A stretch of DNA of 64,000 nt from Lepturacanthus savala (taxonomy: Eukaryota > Chordata > Actinopteri > Scombriformes > Trichiuridae): NCBI GenBank assembly GCA_030544235.1, contig CM060470.1, positions 12,843,356-12,907,355 of the forward strand, given 5' to 3'. The notes beneath the pieces were generated by a model. It worked only from the letters and a program-made list of their open reading frames with translations, made no database searches and was not told where the DNA came from. The position numbers and the translations under genes were made by a program. This document shows, piece after piece, positions 10,880 to 23,480 of the stretch. Each line of letters starts with the position of its first letter. Positions within the stretch are counted from its first letter, which is position 1.

Positions 10880-12950
10880 ATGTGTACAGGCCATCCCACT
10901 CACCAGAAGAAAAAACAGTGACACAGACTCACACTGTTTTATCGCCAAGACATTTATCTTTTCTTTATTATTAAATTAACTCACACAAGGATTTGACCCG
11001 AATATTGCAAAAGATAGAATTAGATCAAATCAATCATCCAAGGGCAGTCCTCCAAAGTTCAAACCACAATACTAAGACTGTGAAACATGCACAATATTCT
11101 CTATCATTGCCAACAGGTTGTAGAGATATCACCGCACAGGCTCCTGCGCATGAACTTGCTTTGCTTACTTAAAACACCAGAGGATCTTGGAATGCTCTTC
11201 AGAACGATTTGCATTGTGCATGCATTGGATGCAGTGCAATGCATTGGATTCGTCGCTCCCTTTTAGCTTCATGCGCACTGGCGAAAAGACACTGAAGAAT
11301 AGATTCATAAATCTTGAACCTTCTGAACTCGAAGGTGTCGGGAGGTTTTATGTGGACGCCAGGGCCAAGTTTAGTAAGTAAAATCAGTCAATTCACGGAA
11401 TGTGGGACAGAGTGGAAGGTTTTTCCCATGTTTACTAGTTGGAAGCGAACACGTCCCCTGACATCTTAAGATGGTCGTATGATTGCTTAGCCGGTCGGCT
11501 GCGGGTTGCTACGCATGATCAATAACCGCACCCGTTTAATATTTCTTTAATTACCTTGGGATTTTGATGGAAGAGGGTATGGCTGCCTTCGCCCTGCACA
11601 CAGCACTCCTCATGATTCAAACATTGCGAGGTCACTCAAGTGCATATCTCTCCTCTTAGAGATTTTATTGTACTGTATTTTTTTCCATTTGACCTATTTT
11701 CTACTACTGACTTTATTTTAAATGATCGCAATTGTTGATGCCGTATCCTGTGTTGTTAATTGTTCTTTTTTTGAGTTGAGTACAACTTTTATCAACCTGC
11801 TGATAAGACATTAAAGAACCCATAATGTGAATGTTCTTATACATGAGCTAGTTATAGTATTGTTTGTCATACTGTGACATGTTTTGACGGCTGATTTCCT
11901 GCAAACTTCTTCGGAAGGTTCATTGTAACGTTACCGTGACAGGGACCATCATCCCGCCAATCCAGGCTGGATAAACAAAACCCATAGAAATCACCTGACA
12001 GGACTCAGGATGGGTACTGAGAACCATTCTTTTTCTGTAGCAGTTCGTTATTGGGTCTGTACTAGAGTACCGTCAACCATACTCTAATGATGATGAAGCT
12101 GTGGTTGTCAGGTGACAGCACTGCAGGTTTAAAGTGCTCCAAAAATGTTATGTTTTCCTAGGAAATAGTTATTACAGATGGAATTATGAACTGTGAAAAT
12201 CTAAGTTTTCCAGTTTCCCACCCGGATGTTGGAGACTGTATAAAGTAGGTTTTCAAACAGAAAGAAAAGGTGTGTCTTTGTGAAGGCCCGACAAAACAAA
12301 CGTTAAAGAACGAGTTCACAAGTCATCAATTCTGTCCTCATACAACAGCGAGGAGCCCAAATAAACAATGAAACATGCTTTCCTGACTGTAATCTTCCCT
12401 TCTCTTCATATTGACCATTAGAAATTCCCTTCATGAGTGATGGAGGACAGAAACCACAAGATAAATTAAAATATAAAATTGCAAAACTTTCCTAAGATTT
12501 TGTCTTGGGCTTCTCTGTCAAGAACGGCGCAGACGGAATAAAGACATCCATTTCATCATTACAGTGACACATTAAATGTGAATTAAATTCTCCAACAGAG
12601 GATTGAAATGATTATATTTCCAGTGGAAAGCCAAAAGTTTAGACCTTCTTTCCTTGAGCATGTTGGAACTTTGCTTCTAAGCGTCGCTGCTTGAGACTTT
12701 TCTTTTCTTTCCTTTGTGAGTACAGCTATCATCACGGATGGGATACTAAACCAGATGAACCGGAGACTTAAGCTGGCTCTCTTCAACAACCCGGTGAGAC
12801 TCCAAAGCCGCCGGCTTGCAAATTCAAAGCGGGCGACAGAATAATCACAAAAGTTACAACTACTGAAGTCACGGCGATGAACCTGCTCCAAAGTGTCACC
12901 GCATCTGTTAAGCAAGGTGAAAATGTCACCTTTCCTCAGGTGTGTGCTGT
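10880..12950. other. Noncoding stretch, no gene seen
   Basis: No gene was found. At 11210-11249 there is an 11-bp direct repeat (ATGCATTGGAT at 11220-11230 and 11239-11249) with a flanking TGCATTG/CAATGCA inverted pair. Around 12010-12070 the words GGGTACTGAGAACCATTC and CAGTTCGTTATTGGG faintly resemble a fish interspersed repeat, at low confidence. The rest is complex AT-leaning sequence. Confidence 0.5.
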
Positions 12951-12955
12951 ACGTG

Positions 12956-12976
12956 AGCGCGTGCGCGCGTGTGTAT
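12956..12976. repeat. Alternating GCGC/GTGT tract
   Basis: GAGCGCGTGCGCGCGTGTGT is strictly alternating purine-pyrimidine for most of its length, a Z-DNA-prone composition. Confidence 0.75.
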
Positions 12977-13159
12977 GAGGTGGGAAGGAAGTGGGTGTGT
13001 TCATATCCAGCACGTTGTCAGGGTATATCTGTCATCCGCCTCCCGTAGTGACAGCTCTGTCACCGATCCCTCCTCTACGACGCCTCCCCCGCCATGTTAC
13101 CAGCTTTGGAGAGCAGCCACCTGCTGTGATGTCACCATCTGTGCCGCAGTTACCTGTCA

Positions 13160-13195
13160 GCACACACACACACACGCGCGCACACACACACACTC
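13160..13195. repeat. (CA)n microsatellite with CGCG core
   Basis: CA units on both sides of ACACGCGCGCACAC. It is followed by a GA-rich stretch (AAAGAGAGAGGGG). Confidence 0.9.
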
Positions 13196-14105
13196 GGAAA
13201 GAGAGAGGGGCTGCAAGAAGAAGATGAATGCGTGCAATCATCACAGAAAGCACATATTACAGAGTCTCTAAAAGCAGATATTCAGTCGAAAGTTGAGCGG
13301 CTTCTCGACTTGTGAAGTATGTCTATGATGAAACATACAGAATGTCTGAGTTCCATCAATGAAATGATCTGAAATTATTGTTTTGAACTGCTTTGTTGCT
13401 TTCCCTCAAAAATATTATGGGTTCACTAAACCTGAACTGTTCACACATCTGCCATATGATTCCATACATACATGTAAACCTGTGGTAGCTTCCCTGAGCT
13501 GAAACTTCTTGATCCTCCAGCGGTTTCTTACTCAGAACCTGCCCCGTTGACACGCCTGTAACCAACACCCGAATAGTGAAAACATAAGTGAAAACATCCT
13601 AGTAAACCGCAATGTTTTCATACATTAAACAGGGCAGTCCCTATCCCTAACAAAACCACAAACTATCTGTTAAAAATAGAAAATGACAAGTTGAAGGTGG
13701 AGTCCATGATTCTGATCCAATACACTTTTTTGTGTCTGTACACCAGCAAAAAGTCTGGCTTTCATAAGACTCTGCCTGTTCTGTAAATGGGAAACAAAGT
13801 GTCTGAGAGGAGCTGTGGGGTATTTTTTCAGTGACATTTTCAACTGTTTTATCTTAATTAAGCCAAAATAAAACATGCCCCCAAAAATGCCAAGTGGTCA
13901 GTTTTGTACCCTAACCTAGTGGAAGTATTTGACCAATTACATGCATCCAGGAAGTGTTATTAAAGAGCCCGGCGATGCAGAAGGGATCCCTACACTTTCA
14001 ACAGTTTTTCCACAGAAAAGTGGACCTTTAATCATGAAACATCAATTCTATAACTCACACACATAGCTGGTGTCTGTAAAACTCATAAAGCAATGACTTT
14101 GTTCA
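13196..14105. other. Noncoding stretch, no gene seen
   Basis: No supported gene and no recognised transposon. Frames of up to 70 codons have no domain. Confidence 0.55.
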
Positions 14106-14109
14106 CTTA

Positions 14110-14154
14110 CGCACACACATATACACACATGTAGACAAACACACACACACACAG
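14110..14154. repeat. (CA)n microsatellite
   Basis: CA-rich with ATA and TGTAGA interruptions. The cleanest run is at about 14139-14153. Confidence 0.85.
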
Positions 14155-14266
14155 GTTGTAATTAGTGACATAGAGGTGATGATGAGGGGGATGGATTCAC
14201 ATGGAGTTGGTCTGACAGCTTCATCACTTCCACCGTGGTGAGGACAGATGGCTCAACCATCTCACT

Positions 14267-14309
14267 GGACACACACACACACACACAGACACACCCACAC
14301 ACACAGCAC
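14267..14309. repeat. (CA)n microsatellite
   Basis: CA runs broken by GAC and CCC. It explains the HTHTHT and CVCVCV peptides of the overlapping frames. Confidence 0.9.
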
Positions 14310-15698
14310 TTGACAAGGCACACTCAGAGGTCACATATATCAGTAAGAGTTTCTTTACATCCAGCTGACGCAAACACACGACTCGCGCACACTCCTTACT
14401 ACAGTAGCTACAAGCCAGATGTATTCGAGCTCTCAAAGCTATTTGTCTCCAGTCACTGAAATTAAATTGTACGTGAAATAACCTCTGCAGTGTGTAGTCG
14501 TGTTTCCTCCTCGCGTGTCTATGAGCTGTTAGTTTTCCACCAAAGAAACATTTTCCTATCAATTCTCACATGGTTTAAAATAAATGAGGTAAAACTCTCA
14601 GTGATTTACCCACAAAAACGCAAAGATTAGGGAAAAAGTTAGGTGGCAGAACAATGTTTTGTTCTTCTTTTTTTTTAACCTTAATTATCAACCTCCAGAT
14701 TCATCTTCCTTATAAAGCAATTAAACTAGTTCCACCTTATAATGTACTTTTTTTTAACAACTTATTTAATAAATCACACAGTATAATATTGTACTTTTAG
14801 TTAAGTATTTAAATTGAGGACCTGCATACTTTGTCCACCACTGGCTCCTTATAAATAAATTATAACAACCAGAATTATTCTACCACGTTAACACAATTTA
14901 GAAAAAAGGTTAAAAAAAAGACCTTGAATTTTTTTTGTTCTTTCTTTTTCAAAATAGCTGTTCCTTGGTGAATTGCTCGTTGCATTAGTCCTTCAAAATG
15001 AGAATTTAGACGCATATTCCCAAAACGCAGCCAGTGAAATACTGCCCGTACTGTCTGCATTCACACACTTAACAACCTTCGTGCATGCCTGAAATACTAG
15101 ATAAAGTTATTCCCTGAACTGCAGAGGAAATAAATCCCGATGCCGCTCACTTGATCCGTGGCGCAGTTGTTAAACAACTATTTTGATATGGAAATCGCCT
15201 TCACTTGAGTACACAGCGGTGATCTGGAGATACCGCTGCAGCCTTTCCCTTCACTCTGCTATCAGGAAAATAAATCAAAGGACACGCAGCGCCCCGGCAC
15301 AATCAATCACAGATGGTCTCCCAGCCTTTCAGCTGTTTGAGAAATGTTGAAGTAATTAACAATTAGCAGTTCAAAGAGTGGGTGATAGGTGAAAGCCGAC
15401 CGACCTGGACTTGTGTACTCGTAGAGTGAGTGACAGCGTGTGCTGGTGTGTGTTTTGACGCCCTCTCTTTCAAAAGCTTAGTACTCAACTTAAGTGCCTG
15501 TCCACAAACCGCTGTTGTATATTTCACTGTTGATCTTTCTTTGAAAAGATTTAAAAACACATATTAACCAAATACACATTAAAAAAAAACACTTTACACG
15601 TGTATTAATTCCTTCTTCCTGATGCAAGATGTGGATTGCTGCTAGACAAAGGAGGGGGAGTGTTATTTTATTCTCTTTGCTGATAGAAAGGTAAAATA
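14310..15698. other. Noncoding AT-rich stretch, no gene seen
   Basis: No gene was found. About 14640-14960 is AT-rich with T runs. About 15100-15360 is more complex and balanced in composition, and might be constrained noncoding sequence, but nothing identifies it. Confidence 0.5.
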
Positions 15699-15700
15699 TA

Positions 15701-16081
15701 CAGACCTAAATAAGAGAACTTCATTTTTTTTCTGAAATAAGCATCTCTACAATTAAAATATAAGGATTAAAATAGGGGTTATTGCACCAAATATTGATTT
15801 CTGAACACTTCCTAAGTGTAAATATTAGTAATATGTTGTTTTAAAATGAATTTGATCTTGTTTCTTTCCATTTTTTAAGCCTGAAAACATTGTATCTTTT
15901 TTCTTACTTTGATCATTTGTCAGCAAAAAATGCTCTAAACAATAATATTTTTATTTGTAATTTGGGGGAAATATTGTCAGTAGTTTATAGACTTGAATAA
16001 AAATGTTCTTTTTGCCCCTATAAGTGGTAAAATCCGAAAAATGAAAATTTTGCAGAGGTCTCTTATTTTCTTCCAGAGCTG
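15701..16081 (-). mobile_element. Tc1-type MITE, 381 bp, with TA flanks
   Basis: Both ends are visible. The left end reads CAGACCTAAATAAGAGAACT after TA at 15699-15700. The right end, read on the minus strand, is CAGCTCTGGAAGAAAATAAG next to TA at 16082-16083. They share CAG-CT and AATAAGAGA and form diverged inverted repeats. Read on the minus strand, the body follows the 5' noncoding part of a fish Tc1-like transposon: TATAAACTACTGACAATATT, AAATAAAAATATTATTG, TTAGAGCATTTTTTGCTGAC and CAGAAATCAATATTTGGTGC. No transposase frame remains. The TA dinucleotides fit the Tc1/mariner target. It is a non-mobile deletion derivative unless a transposase acts in trans. Confidence 0.85.
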
Positions 16082-17155
16082 TAGAACATATACCATATAT
16101 TACCTTGATTATTAATAACTGCTTTTGTCATTCAGATGAATATTTGGGTGTTTAGGACTGTGGGTCGGTCATTATTTGCTGAAATTTCATACACAAAACA
16201 ATTATCAAAAATATTACATTAACAAAAAAACAAAAAAAAGGTTAAAGAAAATAATCAGCAGGTTTTTTGATTAGAAAAATAATTGGTAATGCGAGGCCTG
16301 CAGGTCAAAATCATACACTTTTAGCTATTAATGGTAGGTTGTGCTTCAATTGATGCTGGTCTATTTTTCTAAGATATTGTGGAACAGTGTTGAATATGAT
16401 AATGAAACTATGTACAGCCTTGCTTTTTTATTATCAGGGTCAATCCTCCTCATCCTTGCACAATAGTAATGGTAATAATAATTAAAAATAATGAATCATT
16501 TAAAAAATAATAGTTTTATTTCATTTTCTTATGTTGTTGCACTTGTGCTGCCCATGTTTCTTAAGACATTTTAATCTCTATTATCCTACAATTTCTTCTT
16601 CTCTAAGTAATATAAATTATACATTGGTATTTAATCAGTCTCTTTTTTTCTTCTAATATACTTTGAACAGTGTGGAAACATTTCACCGCTGTTGTGTTTC
16701 ATGCGTATGTAACAAATAACACGTATCACACTCACTTCACTGACACTGCTGCCATTTCCAGGCTTTACCACCTCAGAGCGACCTCTGAAGTTCTTCCCCT
16801 GTTCCTGCACGGGTCACATTGGCGTTTTCAGCCGTCTTACCCTTCGGAGACTGGAGACGTTTGTCCCCGCGTAGAATCACCAGAAGACTTACTAATTCGA
16901 TATCTTAGACGGTCCTATTGTTCCGACTGTAATCCTATTTCCCCTCTAAATTATTACTGGCAATTTCCCTTTCCTCCTGCGCGGAGCTAATGCTGATGAC
17001 TTAATTGTTTTCTTACTGGTTTCAAGCTGCCCAACACGATCTGCCCCTGGGAACCCGCCATCACCGCCATTAGCCTGAGGGCATGGAATCCGGTGACACA
17101 GAGTGTGTGAATGCCTGTAAGAAAATGTCTGTTTATGGACTTGGGCGTCACAAAC
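16082..17155. other. Noncoding stretch, AT-rich then balanced
   Basis: About 16080-16640 is strongly AT-rich with A and T runs. From about 16670 the composition becomes balanced and complex up to the GT repeat at 17159. No gene was found. The stretch at 17000-17100 is repeat-free and could be a conserved noncoding element. Confidence 0.5.
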
Positions 17156-17158
17156 CGG

Positions 17159-17205
17159 TGTGTGTGTGTGTGTGTGTATGTGCGAAAGAATGTGTGTGTG
17201 TGTTC
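17159..17205. repeat. (GT)n microsatellite
   Basis: Two GT runs separated by ATGTGCGAAAGAAT. Confidence 0.9.
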
Positions 17206-19770
17206 TTGGTGTGTGAAACGCGTCTCCCAACATGAGTGGCAGGCGCGCTTAAGCCCACTTTGTAGCGATGTGTGGGAAGCCAGCCGTGAGGGCTTCCTCC
17301 CTGTTTTCTCTACGCCAGCGATTACCAGCCGCGGAAATGCTAATGGCTGTTTTGATAGCCAAGGACAGAGGCTAACACATTTGTTTTACTACGTAATCCA
17401 TGTCTGGCCTGCAGTGCCCCGAGCCTGTTGATTTTAAATTAGGAGGGGGATATTGCTGCCTCTGCAAAAGATACTCGCGAGTCACCGAAACTCCCCCGCG
17501 AAGCGCAGAGCGACTTGAATTAGAAAACATAACCGGCAACTTTTTTTCGCCATCGTCGAGCCGAGGGAGCCTGATTTCCGTTTCAGGGCGACTCGGCGGC
17601 TCCACTTCAGGAGCACTTAAGCGAGTCCGTCTGCTTTGGCCATCACAGCCTTACGTCCAGGAGGAGGAGAAAAAAATAAAATTGTAAAACGTGTGTGGTT
17701 GGCGGGCTGCTCTGGGGAAACCCACCCCCCAACTCTGCTAACTTGAATTCCCCTTCCGAGGCCAAAGTTGCTAAGTCAAGCTAAACGACACGTCAGACAT
17801 AAAAAAAAAAGAGGGAAGGTGAAGGCGTTTTCTCACAGGACTTTTTTTTTTTCTAGACAAAGTGTGAAGAATGAAGAAAAGATTTTGGTTTCCCGTTTAA
17901 ACATGTAACAGTTCCCTCGGTGACGTTTGAACAGACGAACAATGAGAGCGCTACAGTGACCATGGAGCTAGCAGCACTAGCGACAAAAAATCGCAAACAT
18001 TAATTAGCATGTAGGTGCTCAGCCTTGCGTGTCCTCCAAAATGGGAGCGCTATGTGGGAAGTTTCAGAGACCCCCGCCTCACCGAGCAGTGTGTGCTCCT
18101 CTTATAAATCCACTCCCATTCTCTTAAGTGTGTGCTACCCATAATAAAACCGGGCTTTGCCAGCTCTGGAACTGGAGAGAGCAGCTTTCTCTCTCTTAGC
18201 TCCTCAAGGGCCCAACAGAAAACCTTTTTTCCTCTCGTGTTTTCGCGCTCAGTCCGACCCAGATGTAAGTGTTTAAGAAAAACGACCCGCTGTCTCGTCA
18301 TCTTTTCCTGACGGGAGCTCTAATGGTCTCTCCATTTCCTCCGTCAAATAATTTCTGTCCTTTTTTTATCCCTCAAATTATCCCCTAAAATCAGTTTCTC
18401 TTAGAGAAGTAAACAAAGATGATAACGGCATTTTTCTTTCTGTGAGTCGAGAACACATTAGGATTTTAATTTCCTGTGGACCAAGCGCGCCGGCGAGTCC
18501 GTGCCAACGGTCCGAGATGAGGAGTCGGCTTCATGTAATGTCCACATTATTACCACTTTAAAACTTGTCTGAACTCGCTGTTATTATATTTTTTGATATC
18601 GTTGAAACTGGGATGCGTCCACGCCGGCACAGGAAGACGAGGGTACTTTTCAGCCTCGGATCTAGTTTATTTTTTTTAATAATTATTATTTAGACTGCAA
18701 TAACATGAACAAACTTTCTCTTCTTTCCTGATAATTCTCTAGAAAATCAACACATCAACCTCCCACAGATTAAAGCAATGCATAATACCCATCTATAAAA
18801 TCAATCTTGGGCTACAGCCACCTTATTTATGCACATATAGAGAACAGAAGTGTGTAAAAGCTGCTCTTTGCTCCCTAATGGTTCCCAAAGAGATTTTATG
18901 TATCCCTGTAGCTCCTGTAACTTGATTTAAAACAGCAAAGCTCGTTTTGTCGTCAGAAATCGACGTCATTGTTGAAAATCTGCCTGTTTTCTTGATGGGC
19001 TGCTGGTGTTTTTACGGGTATTTTAGGACATAATGTATTATTGAGTAACTGCTTTGAATGATCTTAGTCATTTATTGCATTCAGATATTCACTGCCTCGA
19101 TTTAAGGAATCCCATGTTGTCTCCCGGGTGCAGCGATTGTATTTCGATCCATGTTTTACGCTGCAGTGTTTTATTGTATTTCTGGGATATTTTTTGCATT
19201 TTCTTTCGTCTGTCATGCCTGTCTGTCTTGCCCAGATTTGGAATGTCAGTAAGGTTTTGCTGGTTGATGCCTCGCATCAGCCAGTGTTCAAGCTAAAAAA
19301 AAAATCCAAATGCATTGCATCTACTGCTTTATTGTCACTACACAGGGCCACTTCTACCATCGCAAAACCAACTTCAGCTGTCTGATGAAGCGAGCGCGCC
19401 GTCCGTTCTCTTGCTCATGTATTTTGACACATTCACATGGCATTCTCCAGCTCTTATGTCAACCTAAGAAAACTTAAATCGGGGCTCTGACATTTGCTCT
19501 CAGCTGATGCGAATCAGTTCCATTAACCGGCTGTATCACACCGTCGGGAAGTGATTTTGTCATTACGCGGAAGGCCATTAGAGGACTTTCTAATGGGCTG
19601 TAGCTGGGAGCCGTGGTGTGTGGAGTCCCAGGCTCTGGCAGGGTATCGGTAATGATACGTCAGTCTGCGGGCTGAAAGGTCACGGCGTTAACACTACTCG
19701 CTGATGAGTGACAAAAGGGAGTTAATGTGGCGTTCAGGGTACGCGACTCGTGCAAAGTAAACATACGTAC
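17206..19770. other. Repeat-poor noncoding block, candidate regulatory DNA
   Basis: A long stretch with few simple repeats apart from A/T runs at about 17801-17811, 17842-17852 and 19297-19306. It contains balanced-composition pieces with many TAAT-type words, for example CATTAATTAGCATG near 17998-18011 and GGCCATTAGAGGACTTTCTA near 19573-19592. Open frames are short. No protein motif or transposon signature was found. The low repeat content and complexity suggest conserved noncoding sequence, but this is inference. Confidence 0.4.
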
Positions 19771-19773
19771 GCG

Positions 19774-19835
19774 CATGTGTGTGTGTGTGTGTGTGCGAGA
19801 GAGATCGAGAGAGAGAGGCAAAAACAGAGAGGTGG
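19774..19835. repeat. (TG)n followed by (GA)n
   Basis: A TG run at about 19776-19795 passes directly into GAGAGAGATCGAGAGAGAGA. The compound microsatellite accounts for the overlapping CVCVCV/RERSRE frame. Confidence 0.9.
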
Positions 19836-22395
19836 AGAAAATATGCGGCAGGGAAAGGGAGTGGATGAAAACACTGCAGAGTGTGATTAAAAGAAAACAT
19901 CAACTTTACTTTCCAATGATCTACTTGATTAACTCACTGAACATCGGTTTGAAATTTTGTTATTCTGGTCTCTAACAAGCGTGCTGGTGGTCATTTCAGA
20001 ACATATCGGATATAATAAGAATAAGAGTTATAGTTGTCAGTTGGCTCACCTTCTGCTTTCCCTGGCTCTTTGACTCCAGTGCTATATACTAAACATGGAA
20101 CAGGTCAGGAACCTCTGATGAGTTTGTAACAGATTCTCAATAGTACAGCTGTGAAAACCAACTGATTTGGAAGCCACACTGACAGGACCGACTGTTTCTA
20201 CGACATTTTCCTTAGTAATTCCCATAAAATGCATTTCTTTGTCTTTGTCTGAAACATGATCATCGCTATTGACTGATTTTTCTCTTGTAGATGTCTCGTT
20301 TTGTTTATTGCAGCCATGTGTAATGTAGCCTACGTGCTATCTTTTGACTTTCGGACGTTGCTTGACAACATCTAGCTTATTTGTCCCGAAACCCAAGGTT
20401 TTGCTTAAAATCTTCTTGAAAAGTGCCAGTTTCAGCTCTCTCATTTCATCCTGCTGCCTTTGTCAATTGTATTCAGTTTTAAAGCCTTCTCCGCAAAAAC
20501 CTGCAGGAGGAAACGCCGAAAGCTTTTGTTGCCCTGCAACTTGTCACCATTTCTACATTTTTAATTGTCGAATTAAAAGTTTGTTAAGGCTTTATTAAAT
20601 CTTCCTTAATACCCAACTCCGCTCCAAACTAAATTCCTTTAACCTCCATTGTGCCGGTGTAACAGAACAAATATCAAGGAATCGAGACTCTTAAAATCTC
20701 AGCAGATTAAAGATAAACATATCTGCATGGCAAGAAAAGTAAGAGAGAAAATAAAGAGGCAACTTGGATTAACTGTCCCTTTTAAAACAAACAAGCAAAA
20801 CAGCTACAGAGCTTTAATAATGTATACTGACTCAAAACTGGAACCGGTCTCCTTGGGCAACGATTCAATGAGCTTATCCAACTCTACATTTGTTTCTGCT
20901 TCTCTACTTTAAATGGCATTTCATCAACAATTACACTAAATTTTCCGGACACTGTACACTGGTGAGCAGCTGACCAACTCAACTGTCATTGCGATCAAGA
21001 TAATGGTTCTCTTCACACTGCTGCTGCCAGCCGTTAGCTCATCATTGGCTCATCTCTTTGAGGAATTACATACTGACAATTGTTTTTCATTACCATTTAA
21101 AAGCGGTTGCTTTCACACAGCCTTGTCAACAAGTCAGTGGGGGAGGTGACATGCAGTTTTCCCCTCACTCAGAGCCTTTGCTGCATTGTAGTCGCACGTG
21201 CGTGCATGTGAGTAGTAGGCCTCGGCAGCTGAAAACATCCCCTCCGTTCCCTCCTCCTAACCGCCTGGCCCCATTAAGGTGCAAATAGAGGCCGTGGCGC
21301 ACAGCAAATTTACGGCCCGGCTTAACGGCGTATAGTGGTTTTGGCCTCTTTCTCCTCGCTGGCTGCACACTTTGGGTGGCTCAGGGAAACATCTGGAGGG
21401 GACAAAGGCCCAGAGGCAGCCGCCCCAGCACACTCTTTCAGCTGCAGACATGCCGCATGCAAATCAAACGCTCCCACGCACAACGGCACGGGAGGCTCCG
21501 ACGTCGATTCGCGTCAAGCCACTCGTGCCAGGTGGTGTAGATGCGGTACACCGTCAGTCACAAAGCAGAAAACAAAGAGGGGAAGGTCCTCGGCGACACC
21601 GAACAAAAGTGAATGAGACTGACAGATTTGTGATTTGTAACTCCCCTAATCTGGCAAAGATTCGGCCAAAATACAGGGGTGGGACAGTGACATCATAACT
21701 GCAAAGCCGCCATGCCTGAACGCCTTATTTGTACTCAGCATTCATATTTTCTGGATTGCAGACAGCACGTCAGCACAGGAAGTCAGAGGAGGTTTTCTGA
21801 AATGTTTTTCACATCTGTGAATGGTTTCAGAGAAGGTGCACCTTTCTGTATGAAGTTTGCACCCCCCTTAATATTCATGGGTCCCCCCAGCACACTAATG
21901 CATCACCCTTAATCAAGCCGCTGATCTCAGAAATGGTGTCGGTCCCCAAGCGCCGCGGTGTCAGATTCGTACAGCTTCTAAACAGCTAGCTCGGGTCAAA
22001 GGCAGAGGACAAATAGCTCGGCTTCAACTCGATTCAGGAATATTTTTTGACTGGCTTGTCAACTGATGGGCAATGACAGACAACCTCTTATGACATTATA
22101 TGTGAGACTGACAGCAAGTACTAAAAAACAAACCCTGGGAGGCTGCAAATATGCGGAACTGTGAGTCCCTGAATTACTTCATCGCAGCAGGAAAGCGTTT
22201 TTTAGGTGATGCAACCCAACCCCCGGAGGCCGTATTTATGTCTTTAGCACATGAGAAAAATAGGGAGTCGCAAGTGGAAGCGGTTGCTCCAGGGTTCACC
22301 GAGTTAAAATCCTGTTTAGTTTTATTTTTTTTTTTGCTTATATGTTCGGTTGACTGACAGTTGGAGCGCTTTTAAACAAAAAGCAAGAAAACATT
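19836..22395. other. Noncoding stretch, no gene seen
   Basis: No supported gene. Complex repeat-poor pieces occur at about 20630-20930 and 21840-21990. About 21200-21600 is GC-richer, with overlapping 60-108 codon frames on both strands that lack any domain and are treated as composition effects. Confidence 0.5.
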
Positions 22396-22399
22396 CCTT

Positions 22400-22550
22400 T
22401 TATGATGATGTTTTGGGCTTTTTATGCCTTTATTTGCTAGGGAAAGTGGAGACAGACAGGAAATATGGGGAAAGAGAGTCAGGGAATGACATGCGGCAAA
22501 CAGCGCGGCGATCTGAACCGGGGACTCGCTGCTCAGGGCGTTTGCGCCAA
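22400..22550 (-). repeat. tRNA-derived SINE-like repeat, minus strand
   Basis: On the + strand the order is TTTATGCCTTTATTTGCTAG, GAAAGTGGAGACAGACAGGA, AGTCAGGGAATGACATGCGG and CGATCTGAACCGGGG. This is the reverse complement of a common teleost SINE-like repeat; the minus strand carries CCCGGTTCAGATCG, a B-box-like word. The expected GAGCTA-type A-box end is not readable, so the copy is 5' decayed. Confidence 0.7.
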
Positions 22551-22554
22551 CGGC

Positions 22555-23120
22555 AGGTCAACCCTCAAGAAAACATTCTGCAGTTTAAATGAACCCAATT
22601 TCACGTTCCGGGTCAATGAATATGACAACTACGGCACAATGTTTTGTTTCCAACCAAACTGTGTTCTGAATCGGCGTCAGCTCTGTTTTGACTTCCTCTA
22701 AAAAAAGCGACGACAGCTGAGGGCACATGAGTTCATACAACAGATTATCTGACCGGGCTTTAAGGCAGAATTATAAACAAAAAAAAGTATACAATTAAGT
22801 AGTTGTTGATAATAAAAAAAAGACAGAAATAATTCACAATGAAAATAAAAGTAAAATTTATTCTAGTGAGAAGAGCTGCTACAAGTTTAACATTTAAATA
22901 TAATATTACCCAGAAATGCGATTAATAATAAAACTTTTACAGCATCATCACTTTTAGTCATTTGCAACTTGAATTTTATTTTTCTGTCTGTGTTGAGGAG
23001 CACAGCAGGATATAATTAAAACGACTCTCAAATGGGAATTAAGAGTGGTTAGAAATTACTTCTGCAAGCAGTTCTACTCTGAAACCCTATAGCTGTGGTA
23101 AGTATTTTAATAAGTTGTCC
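22555..23120. other. Noncoding AT-rich stretch
   Basis: About 22760-22990 is AT-rich with A runs. No gene or recognised repeat. Confidence 0.55.
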
Positions 23121-23124
23121 CAGG

Positions 23125-23480
23125 AATGAGGAATGTAGCGCACAAGACTTTTTAAATTGATCCGTGCACTCCAACGCGTCTGATCAACAATGGTTTTTAT
23201 GTATAGCGTGTTGGCAAGCTCGCACGACAATCTGGACGGTTTATTGCTGTGTTCTATCAGAAAGTTATCTTTCGATTACTTTAAGCAGCGGGTAGTGGCT
23301 GCAGTATAAAATTGGTTGCTTTGCAGTTTTATTCCGCAGGCTGTTTGCCAGCCGAGCTGTTTGTGTAGGCTATAGGTGATTTTCCCCTCTAGACTATTAG
23401 TGTGGTTTAGAATAAACCGGGTTGAACCGGACAGGGAGACACATTTTCCTTGTCAAGGCGATTCGAATTGATTTTACAAA
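23125..23480. other. Repeat-free complex block, candidate conserved noncoding element
   Basis: About 350 bp with no simple repeats, CpG retained in several places (ACTCCAACGCGTCTGATC) and several ordered AT-rich words (TGGACGGTTTATTGCTGTG, AACAATGGTTTTTATG). No reading frame of useful length and no transposon similarity. Such sequence in a gene-free region is often a developmental enhancer, but nothing here names a target. Confidence 0.35.
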
